DNA from: Prosapia bicincta
Lineage: Eukaryota; Arthropoda; Insecta; Hemiptera; Cercopidae
DNA: 64,000 nucleotides
Reading direction: 5' to 3'
Assembly: GCA_036971475.1 (NCBI GenBank)
Contig: JBAIZL010000001.1
Coordinates: 146,318,544-146,382,543 of the forward strand
A program made the translations under genes and the position numbers. Position 1 is the stretch's first letter. Each line of letters begins with the position of its first letter. This document shows positions 18,540-29,303 of this stretch, piece after piece. The notes below the pieces were generated by a model. That model searched no databases. It had not been told where the DNA came from and was given only the letters and a program-made list of their open reading frames with translations.

Positions 18540-18748
18540 TAAAATAAAAATTGTTGAATTTGTGGTAAGAGGTTGTTTTTATTTAATATAAACATTTACG
18601 CCACAGTTGCTTCAAGTTGTTAAATACAAACAAGTTAACCTATGTTTTTAGGCACCTGTATAACTGTTTTATCTATACGTTGTAATTTTATAGTTGAATA
18701 TTTTTATAGCTGCTATAATATATATGACTTTTATTCCTAATATTTTAT

Positions 18749-18752
18749 GCAC

Positions 18753-18792
<40 letters not shown>

Positions 18793-18817
18793 ACACACAC
18801 ACACACACACATACACA

Positions 18818-18864
<47 letters not shown>

Positions 18865-18883
18865 ACACACAAACACACACACA

Positions 18884-18974
<91 letters not shown>

Positions 18975-18998
18975 ACACACGCGCGCGCGCGCGCGCAC
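18749..18998. repeat. (CA)n microsatellite ending in (GC)n
   Basis: About 120 CA units with TA, AA and TC interruptions; 18979-18996 is alternating GC. Both strands give repeat-only frames. Confidence 0.97.
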
Positions 18999-19690
18999 GC
19001 ACGCAGTCACAAATTGTGCAGTATTTGTTATAAATGTCCAATTAATTGCATATTGCAAATGAGAGAGAAAAACGATTATATTCTTGTTCTAAGCTTCTGA
19101 GACTTACCACAAAGAATTGGACCCGAAATTGGGTTTCGATAGAACGTTAAAACGAATAAAAACGAAGGTTTCTAATTCTTTGGTTTTTTACTGCCTTCAT
19201 TGATTTTTTTGATGAACTTTCATCTTCGATTTCAAGCACTGACACGAAGTTTAAAAGCATAGGTTTCCTTTTTTTAAAGTCTGAAACCGTAGGTTATCCA
19301 ACTCCGTACGTCTCAGCAACTGTTCACCCGTAGCTCTTTTCTCTGATTGATCTAGTAGTTTATCCGCTGACGTTACCTAGTAGACCCCATGGCGAACGAC
19401 GAAATGAAGTCACAAACAAAAACGAACCTATGCGAATGAGTACATCAAAGTAGCAAGTCAAAGACACACTGACTAATCAAAACGAATAGTGACCGTTGGG
19501 TCGGGCCGGGTAACTTGCCTACAAACTATGGAGAACTGCAATGAGACGGTTATTCAGCATCCAAATGTTTGCGCTGCGCCTACTCTAGCTTCCCAGAGGA
19601 ATGGTAAATAGCAATAGTAGACGAAATCCCTATTTTGGAAATCGCTGTAAGTTTCTGTCTTTATTTTTTTCTAAAAATCTGAAAGGAATT
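18999..19690. other. No gene recognised
   Basis: Mixed composition, somewhat GC-richer at 19370-19620. It may be the interior of the pogo-like element whose end lies at 19742, but I find no transposase frame. Confidence 0.5.
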
Positions 19691-19694
19691 TGGA

Positions 19695-19744
19695 AAATCA
19701 GCTATTCGGATGGTCGGCGTTCAGTTAGTTGGAGTTTGACTGTA
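19695..19744. mobile_element. pogo/Tigger-like transposon terminus
   Basis: The end reads GTTGGAGTTTGACTG followed by TA; inverted, this is TA-CAGTCAAACTCCAAC, the terminal sequence style of pogo/Tigger elements with a TA target. The opposite terminus was not found in the window. Confidence 0.55.
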
Positions 19745-19953
19745 TTCTAGCTAATGGGGATGTGAGACATGTACAAATTGCATTTGTGCTGTAAGTTTCT
19801 CGTAATCAACGAACCTTGCGCAAGGCCGGCAACACAGTCCATGAACAGAGGTTATATGGTTTACTGGGTATATTTACCCATACTCAAGTAGTTCCCTGTG
19901 TTAGTGAATTGCTTGTTTAAGCGTGACAGTTATTTATTTATCAAAAAATACAT
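19745..19953. other. Nothing recognised
   Basis: Short stretch between the pogo-like end and the family D insertion. Confidence 0.6.
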
Positions 19954-20026
19954 TTATTATTTTTCACTTACAACTTTTTTTAAAAAATGTTTTAACTTGC
20001 CTATAGTAGCACTTACTTTTTTGTGT

Positions 20027-20068
20027 TGAGGACGGCCGTTTCGGGAGATGTGTCCCTTTGTCAACTCA
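20027..20068 (-). ncRNA. Hammerhead-like fold, family D copy 2, unit 1
   Basis: Minus strand, same sequence and geometry as 20285-20326. It lies exactly 188 bases from the next unit's fold. Confidence 0.42.
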
Positions 20069-20214
20069 GACCGTAACTCTCGATGGATGGTTGATGCTTG
20101 GCTTGCAATATTAACATTTGTTGATTCCATCTTCGCGTGAGCTACTAGTAATCACTTACAACTTTTTTTAAAAAATGTTTTAACTTGCCTATAGTAGCAC
20201 TTACTTTTTTGTGT

Positions 20215-20256
20215 TGAGGACGGCCGTTTCGGGAGATGTGTCCCTTTGTCAACTCA
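20215..20256 (-). ncRNA. Hammerhead-like fold, family D copy 2, unit 2
   Basis: Minus strand, mirror of 20285-20326 within the palindrome. Confidence 0.42.
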
Positions 20257-20284
20257 GACCGTAACTCCGGTCTGAGTTACGGTC

Positions 20285-20326
20285 TGAGTTGACAAAGGGA
20301 CACATCTCCCGAAACGGCCGTCCTCA
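20285..20326 (+). ncRNA. Hammerhead-like fold, family D copy 2, inverted unit
   Basis: Stem I TGAG/CTCA (perfect), box TTGACAA, extra A, stem II GGGA/TCCC (perfect) with loop CACATC, GAAA, stem III ACG/CGT closed by GC, then triplet GTC, the commonest hammerhead cleavage triplet. The box differs from CUGANGA at C3 and G8, which would normally abolish cleavage. Confidence 0.45.
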
Positions 20327-20439
20327 ACACAAAAAAGTAAGTGCTACTATAGGCAAGTTAAAACATTTTTTAAAAAAAGTTGTAAGTGATTACTAGTAGC
20401 TCACGCGAAGATGGAATCAACAAATGTTATTATTTTTCA

Positions 20440-21415
20440 TTTAACTTTGCACTTTACTTTATTTCACAGTTTTATTTAATTTAACCATTATATATATTTC
20501 TTATATTTATACCTTTGATTTGTTTATTATGTCAAATTAATTATTTATTAACACTCGACTACCTAATTTTATACATTTTTTAATTTTTATATGCTACTCA
20601 TTACTCAACTCTTTCACTGTAAACCCAACGTCTTACCACGCAATTTACACAAGTGAGATTATTTAGACTAGGGAAATTAAAAACAAACAACCAGTTCTTC
20701 CTAGAATGAATCCCTCGGGAAGACGAAGTTCCCGAATTTACAAAAGACCAATCGGAGTTTAATATTATTTGACAAATAAACTGTCGGCATTGTTTGAAAG
20801 GGGATAACTCTTAACGCCTATGATTGACAGTATCAAGTGGAAGCAGTGATGTATTTTAAGAAATAAAAGACAACAGGTCTTGGTTTGTGGATATGAGTAA
20901 ATCTAATTTGAATAATGCACTAATATAGTACAAAGAAATACAGCAGTTTTGTTAAATAATCTATGGACGTTAATCTAGACAAAACTAAAATATAAGCCTA
21001 AGGATGGACTGATACCTCAACTCTTCGATTCTGAATCCGATCTCGATTTTAAAATTTTTCTTCCGATTCTCGATTATTTTTATATTGGCCTACATGATAT
21101 TCTCCAATAATGAATCTAATTAACATCTTGGTAATATTTACCATTTGTCTTTTAAAAGTTCCGTTTTAATGTAATAAGCTAAATAAAGAGTTCAACCTTG
21201 ATTTATGAATAGGAATTTCTGAAAACTTGACAAACTTATTGGATAAAAGTAATGATTTATTTAAAATTACAAATGGGAACTTCAGTTCACTATTACATTA
21301 AAACTTCAGTAATAGCCATTTCAGTTTGTACGACTGGAGAATTGGAACTACATTTTATTTTTGTTTTGTTTTGACATCTATGAAACGGTGGCGGACAGAG
21401 TCAGAGAGAGGGAGG

Positions 21416-21446
<31 letters not shown>

Positions 21447-24158
21447 GGAGAGAGAGAGAGTCTACACGAGTGAGAGTGAGACAACAGAGTCGAGAGGTTA
21501 CAAACCAGAAATGCTTCCTATAATCTTTTTTGTTGCGTCATAAATAATAATAATAATATTTCCGGTATCTCAAATCGTCATTTGCTTTAATAGTTCAATT
21601 CATTTAAAATAACTAAGACATAATACAAGTAAGTCGATAACTAACTACTTTTCCTATAAATTACACCACACACGTATTTTAACCGCTAAAAACAAGAATC
21701 GGAATCCTCAATTTAACCGAATGGAAAATCGAGAATCAGAGTTAAAAGTCTACGTTCGCTCTGACTGTTGCGTCAGATCCATATTGTAAATAAATAAATA
21801 GACTTTATTACCTTTTCCAAAACTAAAAAAAAAACTGTCACAAATGAAGGAGGAAGGATCTAGTTCAAACCTTGACAGATAAAATACTATGGCTATTACT
21901 GGACCATCAGGGGAACAATAAAGAAGCAACATTACAAAGCACATTATAAATTGTTTCGCCGATTAAACATGGTCGGTGTTGATAATTCTGAGAAACTGAT
22001 GAGTGCATGGAATGAAGGAAGCTAGAAACTGTTTCTAAACATAACCATTGGTTCCAGTTTATATATGACAATGATTACTAAAGTGCTGTTGCAACTGAGT
22101 CATAGAAACTGAAAAGTTAGTTATATAGATATGTAATTAATTTTGCAATGAAAACAGTATTTTAATTTCATTTATAACATAAAATCACTATAAATTCTTT
22201 AAGGACCTTACATAAACTTATAGAATTCTTTAATAGAATAATTGTTTTTTTATTATTTATTCTATAAAGGCTGTACATATTTATATCCGAATCCTAATCA
22301 CGCAAACGCATTAGGTTTTTGTATGGATCACATACTATTAATATACATGAAAAAAGCTAAGGGATGAGGGGTCACGAAATATTTGTTGCTACTATAGGGG
22401 TCGTGTCATGAAAAAGGTTGAAAAACACCGGTTTAAAGTAAAAGTATAAACGTTACACACAAATAAAAATATAATGTAGCCCTATTTGTTAATTTTTATA
22501 TATAACTCAAACCATTAACAAATTAACAAAAAATAATAAGTCAACAGTAATGGGATTAGGAAACAATACAATTTTCGATAGACAGGGATTTTAACTAACT
22601 GATAATTTTAAATAACTTACAAGCGATAAAACAGTTGTTTAAAGTAGCTAAGTTATCACATTATTTAATGAAACATATAACATTTCTGAAATTACATTTG
22701 AAAATGATTTAAACATAACCTCGAAATCACCTCTAAGTAAAGACGAATAAACCTGTTATTAATTACTACAATGTTTGAATAAAAAAATATTCAGGGAAAA
22801 CTCGTTGATCTTCGAACAGTTACAAACTTTCGCATGAATTCCCAAGTCATCGATTCACTTTCAAGCAAATATATTTGTAGAAGTTTCGCCTCAATATTGC
22901 CTTTATTGACGAATGAGCTACTTAGAGCAGAAAAACACCTAATACATTGTCATGCAGTAGTTACATTTTTTACATTTCGTATGGAGATAAAGTCCTTAAT
23001 CACGTGAAACATTATTTCAATGTTATGAAAACTACAAATCCGGTTACAAGTATAAAATTATAGAAAAGTAGATTTTTCTATGTAGTTCATAAAATAATTC
23101 CAACGCTAGTAAAATAGTAATTTTGCAAAGCTTTGGCTAGACGTTAAATAGACAGTTTGACATAGGAGAACGTTAGATTTAAATAAATTATGACGTAATT
23201 TATGTTTAAGAGTTGCCGTTAACATTATCTAAACGATATTAAACCTATATTTTATAATAGTTCTTGTATGCTTCAACATTTTAAAATAATTGTAAGTATT
23301 TACTATACATACATAATTATTATTTTAGAAGTGTAAATACAATAAAACCTTTTCAAAACTAAAAAGTTTCCGTAAAATATACTTTATTGTATCAAATAGC
23401 TTTCATAGCGTTAGCTGTAACTGTATTTGACAGGTGTAATTCATTGTTGGCATCGGTAAGTTATTCTGATTAATCTATTTCTATGTCTATACGACAGAGT
23501 GCAGCACCATACGGCTAGGCTTATGTTATCTGCCATTATCCGACTATATTGGCTAATCAGTGCCCAGGGACTGTAAAGAAATACGTGGACCTTATCCTGG
23601 TTCAGCTTTTATTTACTTAGACCAATATAATAGAATTGAAACCTTCTTACACTGAAAAAGAATAGGGCCCGCCTAATATAACATTCTTTTTAAAGTTAAC
23701 TCTTACTTTAATCAACAAAGGAAAATTATATTTGGGTTTCTATTTATTTTATAATTACAATTTATATAAATATGTACATATATTTTTCAGAATAACAATA
23801 TTATTTGGGAAAATAGAATGCAAATATCCTTGGTATTTTCCATTTTTTCTTGTGTATGTTGGATTATTATTTTTGTTTGTTACTTTTTATAAGCTCATTT
23901 CCGTAGCTGGCATTGTCTTGTTCTTTCTTTTTGCTTTCTTTCAGCATTGTCCGTTTGTGAAGCAAAGTTCGATAACGTTAATCCAGTTTCTTTGTTTATT
24001 TTATTCTTTTCATTCATTTTTAATCCTAGAGCGTTATTTACGATATTGGGTGGTAGCCATGGTAACAATTTAAGGTTGTGCAATGGAGGTTTCGATTACA
24101 ACCAGATGGGGGCAAAAGAAAAATGCATATACATTTTTGAGAAATTGACTTCTAGCTA
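20440..24158. other. No gene recognised
   Basis: Mostly AT-rich. It holds a short TG/GA tract (about 21404-21471). A 113-codon hydrophobic frame at 23732-24073 is T-rich by composition and lacks a recognisable family. Confidence 0.6.
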
Positions 24159-24226
24159 TCGGAAAGTTGGCATCATTGGGAAACGCTAGACTTTGGAAAT
24201 GAAGATACTCAGTTCGAATCCGACAT
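24159..24226 (+). repeat. tRNA-like sequence (SINE head or tRNA pseudogene)
   Basis: TTGGCATCATTGGG resembles a tRNA A box (TRGCNNANNNGG) and AGTTCGAATCC fits the B box GWTCRANNC, 36 bases apart with a plausible anticodon-arm block between (CGCTAGACTTTGGAAAT). The acceptor stem does not pair well and no long SINE body is evident, so it is degraded. Confidence 0.4.
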
Positions 24227-24490
24227 AAACTCCCCAAATTTGTATTATTTAATTATTGATTAAATGTTGGAAAATACTATATTAACATCAATTGTCAATC
24301 CACTATAGGTTAAACGAAATGTATTTGAACTTGCTTGGAGGAATAAAACGTATTTTATTAACGATTGAAAATTAGTACAACGTATATATAAGAAGAGTGT
24401 GAGATAATAGAACTAATGTAATAAGAATAAATTAAAGTTATATTAAATTAAATTAAACCAATCCGAAAATATTTCTTTTATGTCATTACA

Positions 24491-24880
24491 CAGGGTTATC
24501 GTAAAAGAAAGTGTTTCGAGCACAGTTTAAAAAAAACTAATTACACTTAATGTTGTTTATTCATATAATCTGTCGTCTCAAACAGTTATTTTCGAATAAT
24601 TAATATATTTTATATGTGTGCCTTAATCGCTCAACTTCTCTCCAAACATTCGTTAACTTGACTTCGGTTATAGTTGTCATTGGATCCTGTTTTTTAAGTG
24701 GTTCAGGTCACGATTTTTGTGTGAATAAACAACGCTTTTGATGTTCTTCCACAAGAAAGAATCACAAGGTGTCAGGTCTGGACTTATTGGGGCCTTTGCC
24801 GGTCTATCCATCGATCTCCAAATTTTTCGTTCAAAGCGTCCGTGACCAATCCACTGAAAGGTGTGGGAGAGCACAGCTTA
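24491..24880 (-). pseudogene. Tc1/mariner-type transposase C-terminal fragment
   Basis: Minus strand 24874-24677 encodes FQWIGHGR followed after an insertion by SPDLTPCDSFLWKNIKSVVY, the conserved stretch around the last catalytic Asp of arthropod mariner-like transposases (SPDLTP-x-D-x-FLW). A frameshift near 24678 continues the family's C-terminal ending in another frame (24680-24600: VWREVERLR, then stop). CAGGGTTATCGTAAAAG at 24491 may be the terminal inverted repeat. The N-terminal part and other terminus are absent. Confidence 0.7.
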
Positions 24881-25100
24881 TAAACAAACTTTTCGGTTGG
24901 AGGCTTTGAGTGATACCAATATAACATCTAGAAATTTCCCTACAATCTTCCTAAATTTCCACATTTATTCTATAACTTAACCAACATTTAAAATTAATGT
25001 TTGAAAACCATTTAAAACCTAACCTTGTGAATTATTAGAACGTTATACATATGATGATATTGATAATGATGATGATTATGGGGGTGATAGAGGAATGATG
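24881..25100. other. Nothing recognised
   Basis: AT-rich, ending in irregular GATGAT repeats. Confidence 0.6.
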
Positions 25101-25364
25101 ATGATAATGATGACTACGGGGATGTGCAATTATGTTTCCATTTGTTTGCTATATCTGTATTTGTTTCTATGTTATTTTTTGTGAGAAGCAATAAACCCCT
25201 CTCAAAACATATCCATTCAGAGTCTGCACCCCGATAATGATGATGACTACGGGGATGTGCAATTATGTTTCCATTTGTTTGCTATATCTGTATTTGTTTC
25301 TATATTATTTTCTGTGAGAAGCAATAAACCCCTCTCAAAACATATCCATTCAGAGTCTGCACCC
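25101..25364. repeat. 132-bp tandem duplication
   Basis: Two nearly identical copies offset by 132 bp (for example TGATGACTACGGGGATGTGC at 25109 and 25241), each ending with CAATAAACCCCTCTC and AGTCTGCACCCC. No coding content. Confidence 0.9.
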
Positions 25365-25540
25365 CATGCGAAACCCTATGAAATAACTAGAATATTTGGG
25401 CTTTTATATAGTCTGGAATTATATAATTGATAGTTTTTTAATGCAAAATTAATTAAAAGTTAATTTATAATAGTTTAAATTGGAGCTAATTTAAACCAAT
25501 TAGATAACAATTGACAAATCGATACGTTTTTATTTACCTT

Positions 25541-26191
25541 GCTTTATTATTGCCAATGTTATGTAGGCCTAGCTTTATTATAGCCAATGTTATGTAGGCC
25601 TAGCTTTATTATAGCCAATGTTATGTAGGCCTAGCTTTATTATAGCCAATGTTATGTAGGCCTAGCTTTATTATAGCCAATGTTATGTAGGCCTAGCTTT
25701 ATTACAGCCAATGTTATTTAGGCCTAGCTTTATTATAGCCAATGTTATGTAGGCCTAGCTTTATTATTGCCAATGTTATGTAGGCCTAGCTTTATTATTG
25801 CCAATGTTATGTAGGCCTAGCTTTATTATTGCCAATGTTATGTAGGCCTAGCTTTATTATTGCCAATGTTATGTAGGCCTAGCTTTATTATAGCCAATGT
25901 TATGTAGGCCTAGCTTTATTATAGCCAATGTTATGTAGGCCTAGCTTTATTATTGCCAATGTTATGTAGGCCTAGCTTTATTATTGCCAATGTTATGTAG
26001 GCCTAGCTTTATTATTGCCAATGTTATGTAGGCCTAGCTTTATTATTGCCAATGTTATGTAGGCCTAGCTTTATTATAGCCAATGTTATGTAGGCCTAGC
26101 TTTATTATAACCAATGTTATGTAGGCCTAGCTTTATTATAGCCAATGTTATGTAGGCCTAGCTTTATTATTGCCAACGTTATGTAGGCCTA
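25541..26191. repeat. 31-bp minisatellite, 21 units
   Basis: The unit is GCTTTATTATTGCCAATG followed by TTATGTAGGCCTA; 20 steps of exactly 31 bp separate first and last unit. Variants alternate TATTG and TATAG. Each unit junction holds the palindrome TAGGCCTA. Confidence 0.97.
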
Positions 26192-27476
26192 ATTTTAAAT
26201 CATTGTTTGTATTTTCAGTACTTTTTGAATTTCTCGCACGGAAAGTCATTTTTTCAGAATTATATTTTTAATGGAAAATTCTTTTCGAATAACAAATTGT
26301 TTCCTGATAGAGCGATGTATTTAATGATCCTTTTAGCTGAATGCCATCACTTAAACGTTAGACCTTTGTGAAATGTTGCTAGAAAGTACATGATACGCTC
26401 CAGTCGAGACTATCCTGGACATGACAAAATTACCCAATTACAGGTAAATTATTTCACCATGGACAACAACTTAATAGCACTAATACTTTTACTTTACTAT
26501 TAACATCATGTTTTTTTTACTTCTTGTAATTTTGATTCTTTTCTTTTAAAACTCTAATCGTTTGATAAACTTTCTTTTTAACGTTCTACTTACGTTTTCT
26601 TTACGCCTCACTTTCTCAGTTCAAGAAAGGCCTAATCTTTGGGTTTTTCATTTTCTCTTTTCTTATCAATAGTTCACGTTTACTGATAAAGATGCATTAA
26701 GCTCCGAAGTACCTTTACTCCAAGTAAACGTTTCTACTTTATTGAAATAATGTATTCAATAACTATGCAATATTTTCAAAGAATCATTCAGCTCTTCCCG
26801 TGAACTTAAAACATAGATTTTACTTAATGCAGAAGAAGGGGACAGATTTGAGTGACTGTGTTGATAGTTAATTTAGATAAAATTAATTAAAACTTGTAAA
26901 CGATTAATTCTCTACAGACTTGACGTAGATAGTTCTAGAAGTAAAATGCAAATTACACAATAATAATTGCATAATTAATACAACTGATAATTAAATAAAG
27001 ATCATAATGTACTAAAATAACTAAGTATAGTAGAATCACTATGTGAAAAATTACTGGGCAATATGCGAATTGGACAGAATTATTTACACGCTTGTCAGCC
27101 CCAGGCTAGTGTCGCATTGATGTGGAAACTCCCGCTACTTTCTCACTTCAAATCTCCCTCCCACGCGTATTAGCTAAGCGATTTTTCTCAAAGTAATTCT
27201 ACTGTTTTTGCTAATATTATAAATTCTAAGGTATTATATGAAAATATTTTTATATCGTAAACAATATAGACTGCATTTAAATAGATGATGCTACTTAAAA
27301 TGAAACTCCAAATTATTTTTTTCCGTTGCGTATAAACACTCCTCATCGATCCTGGTAGCCTGGCCTATAAGATGTTATAGATATTATATTTTTTCCTTTT
27401 TTAAAAACTAGGTGATCCATATGTCCTTCCTCTATTATACCTACCCTAACTCCTAACTACTCTTCTAATTTCGGTG
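26192..27476. other. No gene recognised; one long-stem hairpin
   Basis: AT-rich. At 26676-26731 ACGTTTACT pairs with AGTAAACGT around CTGATAA, an imperfect hairpin and GAAG, which resembles a badly decayed hammerhead-like unit but lacks U-H before the closing strand. Confidence 0.5.
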
Positions 27477-28281
27477 ACACGAAAAATGCGTACAGCGAAA
27501 TATGCGTACAAGAGGAAACAACAGCAATTGAAGAGGGTAAGTCGTAAATTTGACAAGCGAAAAGAGCGTACAAACCAAACTCCAGTAGTCAACCCAGGCC
27601 ATATCTACCCCCTTATTTGCTTTCAAGGTTTTGGATTCTCCCTGTCAAAATGGGTCAAAAAAGGTTTTCACTTTGTCAGTGGTCACTTTTCTTTTTTAAT
27701 TGTCGAGGTGATAAGCTTGATTCAATCGAAAAATACTTACAAAAGAGGCTGAGACTTCGACTCCTACGTATATGAGACTGGAGGAATGAGAAGAAAAACA
27801 AAGTATATCAAATCGGACGAAAAATTTAAAAAACCTACATAAATACCTAGAAACTGGAAACTAATGTCTTGTTTAAGATCTCTTTCCTATCTCCAAAAAA
27901 ATGGGAAATCAGATGGTAAAATCAAATAAATTGGTCAAGTTGTAAAATAGATTAAAATGAAAAAAAATCTGTAAAATTAAAAATAAATTTAATTTAAAAT
28001 ATAAAACAACAAAATTACCGAAGCTTCAAGCTGATTTGAAACACGCCAAAATGAAAGCATAAGATATCTCTATCATTTTGCCAGTCCAAAGCCTGGAAAA
28101 GTGTGATGGAAATCAGGTATAATAGTTTCAGTTTTAAAATATCTTCAGTCCCGAGAAACTAAGTTTCTCACAATGTTCTGACGTCATAGCTTACTCTCGT
28201 CATCTGTTAAAACTTGATCCTGTACCCATCTTTCGAAATATTCCAGGTGTACGCATATTTCGTTGTACGCATCCCTCGTGT
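27477..28281. mobile_element. 805-bp element with inverted repeats bearing doubled GCGTACA motif
   Basis: The left end 27477-27510 and right end 28248-28281 are 34-bp inverted repeats (30 of 34 match) beginning ACACGA, with two copies of ATGCGTACA separated by a CGAAAT spacer. A third GCGTACA lies inside at about 27560. There is no transposase frame (the 92-codon frame at 27474-27752 runs through the terminus). No convincing target duplication was seen. I cannot place it in a superfamily. Confidence 0.8.
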
Positions 28282-29303
28282 ATTCCTTAATTCCACCTAC
28301 CGTTCATTATCTTTTTTTCTTACAAATGATGTAACGGGTAGGTACCTCTTTATGCCGTAAGTAGAGAGTAGAAGGCGACCCTGTGAACATGATGGCCCGA
28401 TAGTCCTTACATCCTCCACCTGAGGGTGTTATGTCCCTACTTTAATCCTACTGTATCCACAGTCCGTTTTTATCGTTCGTAGGGGACAACAGCCATATTG
28501 GCTTGAATTACAAAAATAAAGAAACAAAGAAAGTATAATTTAAAAATTCAATAAAGTAGGTTGCTGATAGTTTGTTACTGATAGTTAAATATATCAGCGA
28601 ATTTATGATTTTATTGAGAGAGGAAATTACTGCAATATATTGAGAAGGAAATAACTAATTAATTTTGTAGTACTTTTGCATTCGTTTAAGAAATATAGGT
28701 TTGGATTTTTCTATATTAAAAGGGAAAGAGTGAGGCTGTGAAAAACTTTCTAAGGGTGATTATACAGATAACCAATTATCAGGTAATACGTAACAGTTCC
28801 TGCTTAAAAAAGATATTCATAGATTTACAAAATTTCTTTGATCTCTATGAGTGTAATTCAGTTTAACTGCAGATTGGAATAAGCGGTTTGTCTACTCTGC
28901 AGCGGAACGTTTATTTTCAGCTTGGGTGTGTCCAGCATAACTACCAGTATAGTGTAATTAAAAAATATTTGTGAACGCCCCGAGTCACTTACCCTATATT
29001 CTTCGTGTCAAGGGCGCAGCGTGGGTGGGGTTCGTGGGTAACCCTTCAGAAGGATTATAAATTATCTTTTAAACCTTTTATAGGCTAAAATATACCTAAA
29101 ATTAACCATTTTTGTAACAAAATGTAATATTAACTTCAAATACTCACAAAGAATTCAAATATAACAAAATATAGTTTTCATTAGAACGTGATGGCAGTAA
29201 ACTGACCTGATAAACAAATGTAAAAGACTTACATGGCGATAACAATATATCAGAGAAATAAAGCTTCTGAAGAAAATCTATATGTACCAGCTGGGCCATA
29301 ATA
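28282..29303. other. No gene; possible LINE 3' tail at its start
   Basis: 28320-28540 is GC-richer and ends GGGGACAACAGCCATATTGG followed by A-rich sequence with AATAAAG, the look of a LINE 3' end, but no coding part is attached. The rest is AT-rich. Confidence 0.4.

Larger units (their letters stand above)
18372..18633. mobile_element. Family C foldback element, copy 1
   Basis: Inverted arms of 91 bp (18382-18472 and 18497-18587) at high identity around a 24-nt spacer, then a tail (18590-18619) with GCCACAGTTGCTTCA that recurs inverted at the left end of copy 2 (49915-49935). TACAAACAA at 18372-18380 and 18625-18633 is a likely target duplication. No coding frame. Each arm carries a hammerhead-like fold. 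Confidence 0.85.
19954..20439. mobile_element. Family D element, copy 2: tandem plus inverted units with 13-bp target duplication
   Basis: The insert 19967-20426 is flanked by TTATTATTTTTCA (19954-19966 and 20427-20439). Inside, a 188-bp unit starting at 19965 begins again at 20153 (head to tail), then a near-perfect palindrome (arms 20112-20267 and 20274-20429, 156 bp) turns back. All three partial units hold the hammerhead-like fold. No coding frame. Head-to-tail units of this size with self-cleaving motifs are the hallmark of retrozymes; palindromic ends are common in Penelope-like copies. Confidence 0.88.

Noticed and set aside
22395..22440. hAT-like terminus GGTTGAAAAACACCGG
   Set aside because: No inverted partner or target duplication seen.
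23732..24073. 113-codon hydrophobic frame as a membrane protein
   Set aside because: The composition is explained by T-rich DNA; no family resemblance and no clear ATG context.
27474..27752. 92-codon basic frame as a gene
   Set aside because: It begins in the terminal inverted repeat of the 805-bp element and has no recognisable domain.
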